This document shows positions 57,278 through 64,000 of a stretch of DNA of 64,000 bases, piece by piece; the first letter of the stretch is position 1, and every line of letters starts with the position of its first letter. The notes below the pieces were generated by a model. It saw only the letters and a program-made list of their open reading frames with translations, did not search any database and was not told the DNA's origin. The translations under genes and the position numbers were made by a program. Source of the DNA: Micromonospora sp. U21 (lineage in GTDB: Bacteria > Actinomycetota > Actinomycetes > Mycobacteriales > Micromonosporaceae); the NCBI RefSeq assembly GCF_018070045.1, contig NZ_JAGPYK010000018.1, positions 1 to 64,000 of the forward strand, written 5' to 3'.

Positions 57278-59620
57278 GTGACGCTACGCGGGCGGTTGAC
57301 GGCAGCCTTCCTCGTGGTGGTGCTCGGGCCGGTCCTGCTCGGCGCGTTCTTCGTCGCCTCCACCGTCGCCGCCGTGGACCGCAGCCGCTCCACCGAGCGC
57401 CTGGCCGTGGCGGCGTCCACCGTGCGTACCTCGGTCGACGCGCTCTGCCAGCAGTTGCGCGCCACCGCCGACGCGGTGGCCCTCACCGGCGACCCGGCCG
57501 GCGCCGCCGCCCAGCTGGTCGGCCGGGGGCTGGCCGCCGGGGTGCTGATCACCGACGTGACCGGCCAGGTCACGTACGCCTCGCCCGGTGCGCCGTCGAC
57601 CCCCTGGCGGGACTGCTCCGGGTCGACCGTGCCGCCCGGCCCGGTTCGCGCCCTGGCCGCCCGGGTCGACCTGCGTGACCGGGCCGGGACCCTGCTGGGC
57701 ACGGTGGCCGCCGCGCAGCTGGTCGACCCGGCCTTCGTGGCCCGGCTGGCGGCGGTGACCGGGGTAGCGGTCACCCTGCTCGACGGTGGTGCCAGCGCCC
57801 CGAGGGTCACCCACACCACCGAGTCCCGCGAGGTACGCGACGCGGTGCTGGCCGCGGCCAACGCCACCGACGGCGAGCGGGTCACCGAGACCACCGAGGG
57901 CCGGTACGTGCGGCGCATCGGCCCGTCCTCCGGGCAGCCGCTGCCGCTGGTGCTCTCCGTGGCGAGCGAGCGGCCACCCGCGCTGCACGTCACGCTGTTC
58001 GGCGTGGTCGTGCTGGCCGGGCTGCTCGCCGTGCTGACCGCCTGGCGGCTGGCCCGGGTGACCACCCGGCCGCTGGTGGAGCTGGCCGGCGCGGTGGACC
58101 GGGTGGCGCACGGCGACCTGACCGCCCGGGTGCCGGTGCGCACCCGTGACGAGCTGGGTCGGCTGGCCGCCGCGTTCAACCGGATGACCCGGGAGACCGG
58201 ATCGTACGTCGCGGCGCTGACCAGCAGCCGGGACCAGTTGCGCGGGCACCTCGCCGTCCTCGGGGACACCCTGGCCAGCACGCACGATCTGCAACGCATC
58301 CTGCGGGTGATCCTGCACAGCGCCATCGCGGCCACCGGGGCGCGGGCCGGCGCGGTGCTGCTGGTGGAGGCCGGTGGGGTGCTCGTCGCACAGTGCACCG
58401 AGGGGCTGGACGGGCGCTTTCCGGAGGGGGGCGGGCCGGAGACGCTGCGGGTGCCGGTGGGCGTCGGGGTCGTCGGCGCTGTCGCCGCCACCGGGGAGCC
58501 CCAGCGGGGGCGGGTGGAGCCGACCGGGGCCCCGGCGGGTGAGCCGCGTTGCCGCACGTACGTCGCGGTCCCCTTCGCCACTCCGGGCGGCGGCACCACG
58601 GCCACCCCGGGTGGGCCCGGGACGCAGGTCGGAGGCGGCGGTGCCACCGGCGAGGAGGCCGGGGCGCCGGCGGTGGCGCTCGGCGTGCTGGCCCTCTACG
58701 ACCGGCTGGGCGCGGACGAGTTCGACGACGACGACCTGGTCACCCTGCGCACCTTCGCCGGGCACGCGGCGGTGGCGGTGGACAACGTCCGGGTGCACGA
58801 GGAGGCGCAGCGACTCTCGCTCACCGACCCGCTCACCGGGCTGTGGAACTACCGCTACCTGCGCGAGTCGATCCGGCGGGAGGTGGAGCGGGCCAGCCGG
58901 TTCGGCCGGATGCTCAGCGTCCTCGCCCTGGACCTGGACCGGTTCAAGGACGTCAACGACACGTACGGGCACGCGGCGGGGGACACCGTGCTGGCCGAGT
59001 TCGCCCGGCGGGTGCGCGGCGAGATCCGGGAGGTCGACCTCGCCTTCCGGCAGGGCGGCGAGGAGTTCGTGCTGCTGCTGCCGGAGACCGACGCCCGGGG
59101 CGCGGCGATCGTGGCGGAGCGGCTGGGAGCGGCGGTCCGGGAGACGCCGGTCGCCGTCGAGGCGTACGCGGGGCCGATCGTGGTGACCGTGTCGGTGGGC
59201 ATCGCCGTCTATCCGGACCACGGCAGCACGGGACGGGAGGTGCTGGAGGCCGCCGACGACGCTCTCTACGCGGCGAAGGCCGCCGGCCGGGACACCTACC
59301 GGGTCGCCGAGGTGTGCCCGGACGTGCCGAGGCTGGAGATCCCGGTCCCGGCAGGCGCGGTGAGCCCACCGGACGGGCTGCCGCGCGCCGGCCGGCCCGT
59401 GCAGGTCGTCCGGGAGCCGGGCGGGCCCGCCCGGTCGGAGCCCGCCGCGGGCGTACCCGAATCGCCGTCGGGACCGACGCACGCCCGGCCGGAACCGGCC
59501 GAGAGTCAGGCGGACAGCGCCACGGACACGGCCCGGCCCGGCCCGGACGCCACCCGGCCGGGGTCAAGCGGCGGCGCGTCTTCTGGGCCACACCCGCCGC
59601 GGCAGAGCCGTGGCCGATAG
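57278..59620 (+). CDS. membrane diguanylate cyclase (HAMP-GAF-GGDEF)
   Basis: Signalling enzyme of 780 aa. TM1 at about 7-30, an extracytoplasmic sensor of about 210 residues, TM2 at about 240-258, HAMP (about 260-312, RPLVELAGAVDRVAHGDLTA), a GAF domain (about 335-500) and a GGDEF domain (about 515-685) with the intact active site RQGGEEFVLLLPET. The upstream inhibitory site RxxD is not evident. Makes c-di-GMP from GTP. A Pro-rich tail of about 95 residues ends the protein. GTG start with GGGGGGA upstream. Lies between the cycloligase and galU, which are close neighbours in mycobacteria. Confidence 0.92.
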   Translation: MTLRGRLTAAFLVVVLGPVLLGAFFVASTVAAVDRSRSTERLAVAASTVRTSVDALCQQLRATADAVALTGDPAGAAAQLVGRGLAAGVLITDVTGQVTYASPGAPSTPWRDCSGSTVPPGPVRALAARVDLRDRAGTLLGTVAAAQLVDPAFVARLAAVTGVAVTLLDGGASAPRVTHTTESREVRDAVLAAANATDGERVTETTEGRYVRRIGPSSGQPLPLVLSVASERPPALHVTLFGVVVLAGLLAVLTAWRLARVTTRPLVELAGAVDRVAHGDLTARVPVRTRDELGRLAAAFNRMTRETGSYVAALTSSRDQLRGHLAVLGDTLASTHDLQRILRVILHSAIAATGARAGAVLLVEAGGVLVAQCTEGLDGRFPEGGGPETLRVPVGVGVVGAVAATGEPQRGRVEPTGAPAGEPRCRTYVAVPFATPGGGTTATPGGPGTQVGGGGATGEEAGAPAVALGVLALYDRLGADEFDDDDLVTLRTFAGHAAVAVDNVRVHEEAQRLSLTDPLTGLWNYRYLRESIRREVERASRFGRMLSVLALDLDRFKDVNDTYGHAAGDTVLAEFARRVRGEIREVDLAFRQGGEEFVLLLPETDARGAAIVAERLGAAVRETPVAVEAYAGPIVVTVSVGIAVYPDHGSTGREVLEAADDALYAAKAAGRDTYRVAEVCPDVPRLEIPVPAGAVSPPDGLPRAGRPVQVVREPGGPARSEPAAGVPESPSGPTHARPEPAESQADSATDTARPGPDATRPGSSGGASSGPHPPRQSRGR

Positions 59621-59623
59621 TCT
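59618..59623 (+). promoter_or_regulatory. -10 box (TAGTCT) of galU
   Basis: Hexamer 6 nt before the ATG, inside the end of the GGDEF gene; predicts a leaderless galU-moeA mRNA. Confidence 0.5.
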
Positions 59624-59629
59624 CGCGGC

Positions 59630-60592
59630 ATGTCGGAGCACTCAGCGAACCCCTCATCGACGGTCGCCGCAACCGGCCGTCCCCTGGCGGTCAAGGCCGT
59701 CATCCCGGCCGCCGGACTGGCCACCCGGTTCCTGCCGGCCACGAAGGCGGTGCCCAAGGAACTGCTGCCAGTGGTGGACCGGCCGGTGTTGCAGTACATC
59801 GTCGAGGAGGCCGCCCAGGCCGGCATCGGCGACGTGTTGCTGATCACCGGTCGGGGTAAGACGTCGATGGTGGACCACTTCGACCGTCGCCCCGACCTGG
59901 AGACCAGGCTGGAGGAGAAGGGCGACGCCGAGCGGCTTGCCGCCGTTCGCCGGCCCAGCGACCTGGCCGAGATCTACACCGTCCGGCAGCCGGAGCAGCT
60001 CGGGCTCGGCCATGCCGTCGGGTACGCCGAGGCGCACGTCGGCGACCAGCCCTTCGCGGTGCTGCTCGGCGACGAGTTCGTCAAGCCGTCCGAGCCACTG
60101 CTGCCGGCCATGCTGGAGCTGCAGGCCCGCACCGGTGGCGTGGTGCTCGCCTTCTTCGAGGTCGACCCGGCCGACACCAAGCGGTACGGCATCGCCTCGG
60201 TCGAGCCGGCCGAGACCGAGCTGACCGACATCGGCGAGATCGTCAAGGTGACCGGCATGGTGGAGAAGCCACAGCCGGAGGAGGCGCCGAGCAACCTCGC
60301 GGTGCTCGGCCGCTACGTGCTGCCGGGCACGATCTTCGACGCGATCCGGCGGACCAAGCCGGGCAGCGGCGGCGAGATCCAGCTGACCGACGCGATGGAA
60401 CTGCTCCGCACCGAGGGCACCCCGGTGCACGCGATCGTCTACCGGGGCACCCGCTACGACACCGGCATGCCGCTGGGCTACCTCCAGACGGTGGTGCAGA
60501 TCGCCGCCGAGCGCGAGGACATGGGCGCCGAGTTCCGCTCCTGGCTGGCCGACTTCGTCAAGGCCGACGCGGCAGGCGGATCTGGTACATGA
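59630..60592 (+). CDS. galU: UTP-glucose-1-phosphate uridylyltransferase
   Basis: Nucleotidyltransferase of 320 aa that makes UDP-glucose from UTP and glucose-1-phosphate. Signature AAGLATRFLPATKAVPKELL (nucleotide loop and catalytic Lys) is at about 28-47; GDEFVKPSE holds the metal-binding Asp; RYVLPGTIFDAI and GEIQLTDAME are conserved downstream. Overlaps moeA by 4 nt (ATGA), so the two are coupled, as Rv0993-Rv0994. Confidence 0.95.
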   Translation: MSEHSANPSSTVAATGRPLAVKAVIPAAGLATRFLPATKAVPKELLPVVDRPVLQYIVEEAAQAGIGDVLLITGRGKTSMVDHFDRRPDLETRLEEKGDAERLAAVRRPSDLAEIYTVRQPEQLGLGHAVGYAEAHVGDQPFAVLLGDEFVKPSEPLLPAMLELQARTGGVVLAFFEVDPADTKRYGIASVEPAETELTDIGEIVKVTGMVEKPQPEEAPSNLAVLGRYVLPGTIFDAIRRTKPGSGGEIQLTDAMELLRTEGTPVHAIVYRGTRYDTGMPLGYLQTVVQIAAEREDMGAEFRSWLADFVKADAAGGSGT

Positions 60593-61902
60593 CCGCGACG
60601 GCCGACGCCGAGGCGGCCGCGAACGAGTTGACGCCGCTCGCCGACTACCTGGGCAGCGTGCTGCGCAGGTTACGAGCGCTGCCGCCACTCGACCTCGACC
60701 TCACCCAGGCGTACGGCAACGTCCTCGCCGAGGACGTCGTCGCGCCGCACGCCTTCCCGGCCTTCGACCAGGCGGCCGTGGACGGGTACGCGGCCCGCTG
60801 GGAGGACATTTCCGGAGGGGGCCGGGGCCCGAGCTACGTCCCGGCCCCCTCCGGCACGCCCGGTGGCCGGACCATCCGGCTCAACGTGGTCGGCGACCTC
60901 GGCGCCGCGAGCTGGCGGCCCGTCCGGCTCACCCCGGGCTCGTGCTTCTCGGTGGCCGCCGGGGCGCCGCTCCCGGTCGCCGCCGACGTGGTGGTCCCGG
61001 TGGAGTGGACCGACCAGGGCATGGCCGCGGTGGAGATCTTCCGCACCCCCAAGCGGGGGTACGGGGTACGCCGCGCCGGTGAGGAGCTGCCCGCCGGCAC
61101 CCTGCTCGCCCGGGCCGGCACGTACGTCTCCCCGGCGCTGGTCGCGGTCTTCGCCGCCACCGGCATCGGGCACGTGGTGGTCCGGCCCAGCCCACGCGTG
61201 GTCATCGTGGCCACCGGCGACGAGCTGGTCGACGTGGGCCGGGGCAGTCAGCCCGGACAGGTGGTGGACGCGAACTCGCACGCGCTGACCGCCGCCGCGG
61301 CCGAGGTCGGCGCGCTGGCGTACCGGGTGGGCATCTGCGACGACGACCCGGAGGGGCTGCGCGGGCTGCTGGAGGACCAGACCCTGCGCGCCGACCTGAT
61401 CATCACCACCGGGGGGACCGGCACCGGCCCCGGGGACATGGTGCGCCGGATCCTGTCCCGCCGGGAGGGCGGCCGGGCGGGGCCGGTCACCTTCACCGAC
61501 GTGGCGCTCTATCCCGGCACCGCGCTCGGGTTCGGCACGGTCGGCGCCGAGGAGGTGCCGGTGGTCTGCCTGCCCGGCGACCCCGGCGCGGCGCTGATCG
61601 GCTTCGAGGTGCTGGCCCGCCCCGCCATCCAACTGCTTGCCGGCGCGGAGCCGGTGTTCCGGCCCAGCGTGCGGGCGCACCTGCTGGAGACCGTGTCGTC
61701 CCCGGGCGGGTTGCGCGAGTTCCGGCCCGCCCACGTCGCCGAGCGGCGCGGCGGCGGGTACACGGTGCAGCCGCTCAGCGGCGGGCCGTTCACCCTCTCC
61801 GGGCTGGCTGAGGCGAACGGGCTGCTGGTGCTCGGCGAACGGGTCACCACCGCAGCCGCCGGCTCCACCGTGGACGTCCTGCTGCTGGACCGTCGCCGGT
61901 GA
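60589..61902 (+). CDS. moeA: molybdopterin molybdotransferase
   Basis: Enzyme of 437 aa that inserts molybdate into adenylylated molybdopterin to give the cofactor. Domains in order: MoeA N-terminal (AFDQAAVDGYAAR, 59-71), MoaB/MogA-like domain (VVIVATGDELVDVG, TTGGTGTGPGDMVRR) and C-terminal domain (REFRPAHVAER). Length and motifs are normal. Also called Glp in actinobacteria. Coupled to galU upstream; rimJ follows after 147 nt. Confidence 0.93.
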   Translation: MTATADAEAAANELTPLADYLGSVLRRLRALPPLDLDLTQAYGNVLAEDVVAPHAFPAFDQAAVDGYAARWEDISGGGRGPSYVPAPSGTPGGRTIRLNVVGDLGAASWRPVRLTPGSCFSVAAGAPLPVAADVVVPVEWTDQGMAAVEIFRTPKRGYGVRRAGEELPAGTLLARAGTYVSPALVAVFAATGIGHVVVRPSPRVVIVATGDELVDVGRGSQPGQVVDANSHALTAAAAEVGALAYRVGICDDDPEGLRGLLEDQTLRADLIITTGGTGTGPGDMVRRILSRREGGRAGPVTFTDVALYPGTALGFGTVGAEEVPVVCLPGDPGAALIGFEVLARPAIQLLAGAEPVFRPSVRAHLLETVSSPGGLREFRPAHVAERRGGGYTVQPLSGGPFTLSGLAEANGLLVLGERVTTAAAGSTVDVLLLDRRR

Positions 61903-62049
61903 CGGTGTCCCGGTCGTCCGCCCGCAGGTGTGGCGGTGCGTCCGGGTGGCCGGCGGTCCGCATCCCCACCGCGCGATCATGCGGCCGTTCGCGCTGAGCG
62001 CGGTGGGTCCACTTGCGCGCGACACGGTCCCGCGCGGGAGACTGAGCGG

Positions 62050-62700
62050 GTGAGTCTCTTCGGCCCCGAGCGGGCGCCCGGCTGGCCGGCGGTGCTGGTC
62101 GACGGCCCGGTGCTGCTGCGGCCCTACCGGCGCTCCGACGCGGCGGCCTGGTCGGAGGTGCGCCGGGCCAACCAGTCCTGGTTGTCACCCTGGGAGTCGT
62201 CGCTGCCCGGCGACTGGGACGAGCTCAACTCGCCGGCCGCGTTCCGCTGGGTGCACCGTGACCAGCGGCGTTCGGCCCGCGAGGGCGAGGGCATGCCGTT
62301 CGCGGTCTGCCTGCGCGAGGCCGACCGGGACCGGCTGGTCGGGCACATCAACGTGGGCAGCATCGTGCGGCGGGCGTTGTGCTCCGGGTACGTCGGCTAC
62401 TGGGTGGATGCCCGGGTGGCCGGTCAGGGCGTGATCCCAACCGCGCTCGCGCTGGCCGTGGACCACGCGTTCGGTCCGGGTGGGCTGCACCGGGTGGAGA
62501 TCAACATCCGGCCGGAGAACCGGCCGTCCCGGCGGGTGGTGGAGAAGCTGGGCTTCCGCGAGGAGTCGTACCACGTGCGCTACATGCACATCGACGGCGC
62601 GTGGCGGGACCACATCGGATACGCCATGACGAGTGAAGAAATAGCTGCCGAGGGTGGCCTGTTGGCCCGATGGCACCGGGTACGCGCCAGTGCGCGGTAA
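62050..62700 (+). CDS. rimJ: GNAT N-acetyltransferase, RimJ-like
   Basis: Acetyltransferase of 216 aa. GNAT core: LLRPYRRSDAAAWSEVRRAN (beta1/alpha1), YVGYWVDARVAGQGVIPTAL (acetyl-CoA loop, Q/R-x-x-G-x-G/A type), VEINIRPENRPSRRVVEKLG (C-terminal motif). RimJ acetylates the N-terminus of ribosomal protein S5; the name follows synteny with Rv0995 and overall likeness. GTG start at 62050. The ORF ends immediately before a MITE-like element. Confidence 0.88.
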   Translation: MSLFGPERAPGWPAVLVDGPVLLRPYRRSDAAAWSEVRRANQSWLSPWESSLPGDWDELNSPAAFRWVHRDQRRSAREGEGMPFAVCLREADRDRLVGHINVGSIVRRALCSGYVGYWVDARVAGQGVIPTALALAVDHAFGPGGLHRVEINIRPENRPSRRVVEKLGFREESYHVRYMHIDGAWRDHIGYAMTSEEIAAEGGLLARWHRVRASAR

Positions 62701-62791
62701 GAGGCTGTCGGAAAATCCCGGATCGACCTCCGACGCCGCCGGTCGTCGGCTGGGTTCGCTTGTAGCCGCGACGGGATCTGCCGACAGCCTC
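62701..62791. repeat. 91-bp MITE-like hairpin element after rimJ
   Basis: Inverted ends of 20 bp with three adjacent mismatches: GAGGCTGTCGG-AAA-ATCCCG (62701-62720) against the complement of 62772-62791. Starts at the first base after the rimJ stop codon. The ends resemble transposase-recognised termini; no target duplication is visible. The remaining gap to 62977 shows only the expected promoter of the next gene. Confidence 0.6.
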
Positions 62792-62977
62792 TCGGTCGTC
62801 CCACGGACGGGATCGGCGCGGCGCGGCGGCATCCCGGTCGGCGCGCCGTAACCTCAAGTAACTGCAAGCTTCGGCAAGCGCCGCCCATCCGGACGATCCA
62901 CGCAACCAAGCGCGATCGGTGGAAGATCCTGCGGTCGGGTGGTGGTTGCTCCGAATTCGGTGACGGGAGGGGTGAGG

Positions 62978-63754
62978 GTGCCGACCTCGGTGCTCCTCGC
63001 CGTCCTCGCCGCCGCCGGCCTGCTCGCCCTGGCCCCGGCGCTGGTTCGCCGGTACGACGCCACCGAGCGGCTGGTGGCGGAGCGGGCGCAGTCGACGGCG
63101 CGGGTGCTCCAGCGCCGCCGGCGGCGCCGCACTGTGCCGGGGCGGCGACCCGTGCACCCGCCGCGATCGCTTGTCGTCACCCTCAGTGAAGATGCGGCTA
63201 CCGGAGCGTTGACAGCGCCGGTCTCCGCGCCCCCGGCGGGCCGCCGCTCCGGCCGGCTGCGCGCCGTGCCGCCCGCACCGAAGCGGTCCCGGCGCCGCCC
63301 GCCGCCCCGCCGGCAGCACACCCCCGCCGTGTACCGGCGCCGCCGTGTGCTCGCCGCCCTGCTGCTGCTCAACGTCGTCGAGTTGATCGGCGTGCTGTTC
63401 GTCAGCCCCGGCTTCTGGATCGGCTTCTCGGTCACCTTCATGCTGCTGGCCGTGTACGTCGTCCACCTGCGCGGCCGGGCCCTGGCCGGCCGGCGCCGGC
63501 GCCGGGCCCGGGCCCGGGAGGCGGCCTGGCTGGCCGCCCGGCAGGCCGAGGTGCGCCGCGAGCAGGCTCGCCGAGCCGCGGCCCGCCGGGAGGCGCAGCG
63601 CCGGCTGGCAGCCCAGCGCGAGGGGGTACGCCGCGCCGCGATGGGCCTGGACCGCCCGGGGGACCTGCCGGCCGCTGTCAACGGTGGCTCGGTCTCCTAC
63701 CGGCGGTCCGGTGGGCTGCGCGGGCGCCCCTACGAGGCCGGCCGCGGCGCCTGA
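62978..63754 (+). CDS. membrane protein with basic coiled tail (Rv0996-like)
   Basis: Protein of 258 aa. TM1 is at the N-terminus (TSVLLAVLAAAGLLALAPAL), an Arg-rich cytoplasmic stretch (RRRRRRTVPGRR and others), two more TMs at about 133-170 (VLAALLLLNVVELIGVLFVS), then a long Arg/Ala coiled coil. GGAGG is 7 nt before GTG 62978. It keeps the place of Rv0996 after rimJ. Function unknown; basic loops could bind nucleic acid or acidic lipids. Confidence 0.75.
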   Translation: MPTSVLLAVLAAAGLLALAPALVRRYDATERLVAERAQSTARVLQRRRRRRTVPGRRPVHPPRSLVVTLSEDAATGALTAPVSAPPAGRRSGRLRAVPPAPKRSRRRPPPRRQHTPAVYRRRRVLAALLLLNVVELIGVLFVSPGFWIGFSVTFMLLAVYVVHLRGRALAGRRRRRARAREAAWLAARQAEVRREQARRAAARREAQRRLAAQREGVRRAAMGLDRPGDLPAAVNGGSVSYRRSGGLRGRPYEAGRGA

Positions 63755-63830
63755 CCGGCCTGACCCGATCCGCGCTGGCGCTGGCGCTTGATCGACTCCA
63801 TATCGGCGATGTGGAGGGGTGCTGGCGCTT

Positions 63831-63905
63831 GATCCACTCGGTTTCCTGAAGGTCGGGGTGTCACGGCGTCCTGGATACCCCGATTTCCGGGAGGTGGAGT
63901 GGATC
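63831..63905. repeat. 75-bp imperfect hairpin element in the 3' end region
   Basis: GATCCACTC (63831-63839) and GAGTGGATC (63897-63905) bound two 29-base arms that also share TCGGGGT/ACCCCGA at the inner end, with about eight mismatches. A related direct repeat GCTGGCGCTTGATC-x-ACTC occurs at about 63780-63798 and 63821-63839. The segment 63755-64000 holds no gene within the window. Confidence 0.5.
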
Positions 63906-64000
63906 TTTCGGTGGGTGGGAGCGCCGCGCTGGGGGCGGATTCGCGGTCGGGGCCGACGACCTGTTAGCCTTGCTGCCGGCCCGCCCGGTGTAAGCCGGGT

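Noticed and set aside
57284..59482. 732-codon open frame opposite the GGDEF gene
   Set aside because: Gly/Arg/His-rich composition typical of antisense to GC-rich genes; the plus strand has intact domains.
63755..64000. possible tRNA gene at the window end
   Set aside because: No cloverleaf could be built from the visible bases; a gene beginning past 64000 cannot be judged.

Overview
The window is chromosomal DNA from a very GC-rich actinobacterium, most likely Micromonosporaceae (Micromonospora-like). The evidence is the roughly 70+ % GC with near-saturated GC at third codon positions, frequent GTG starts, many apparently leaderless genes, and gene order shared with Mycobacterium and Streptomyces. 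No rRNA, tRNA, CRISPR array, prophage or complete insertion sequence is visible. The window is a core-genome stretch with some accessory genes.

Layout. 0.1-5 kb: an LprG-like lipoprotein, a lone clpP under a PopR-type activator with two exact PopR boxes, a K+ channel with an RCK domain, and a divergent marR/azoR pair. 5-12 kb: a secreted trypsin with a beta-propeller-like tail, korAB (2-oxoacid:ferredoxin oxidoreductase) and a Pro/Thr-rich surface protein. 12-22 kb: an orphan nuoA, then folP2 - DivIVA-domain protein - SRPBCC - tag, a DUF1501/DUF1800 pair, a paaX-enoyl-CoA hydratase pair, a DUF3117 protein and a leucyl aminopeptidase. This resembles M. tuberculosis Rv1207-Rv1211. 22-29 kb: O-methyltransferase, htrA, tatB, mrp, a DUF1003 protein and an MgtE-N/CBS protein, resembling Rv1220c-Rv1232c but without sigE/rseA. 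28-39 kb: PhzF, HAD, an EamA permease, a decayed sigma-factor locus, two SDRs, a CitE-type lyase, two DUF4190 proteins and an acyl-CoA dehydrogenase. 39-44 kb: a radical SAM protein (Rv2578c type) interrupted by an intein and preceded by an SOS-like box, a DCC/HTTM membrane module, and trxA with a SigR-type promoter. 44-56 kb: a MaoC hydratase, a SpoU methyltransferase, a SigE-family sigma factor with its partner, a PHP phosphoesterase, MarC, a Fe-S RecB-like nuclease, Fur, and small membrane proteins. 56-64 kb: ruc - formyl-THF cycloligase - GGDEF protein - galU - moeA - rimJ - membrane protein, matching Rv0991c-Rv0996, with a CIRCE element in front of ruc.

The common theme is stress control read from intact operators. 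PopR boxes serve a Clp protease, CIRCE serves the Ruc chaperone, an SOS-like box serves the radical SAM repair-type protein, and SigR-type promoters serve thioredoxin and azoreductase. At least nine genes carry a -10 hexamer 6-8 nt before the start codon and no ribosome-binding site, which predicts leaderless mRNAs. Four intergenic hairpin elements of 75-91 bp look like MITE-type repeats. All functional calls are by eye. Comparisons with Mycobacterium and Streptomyces are from memory and were not searched.
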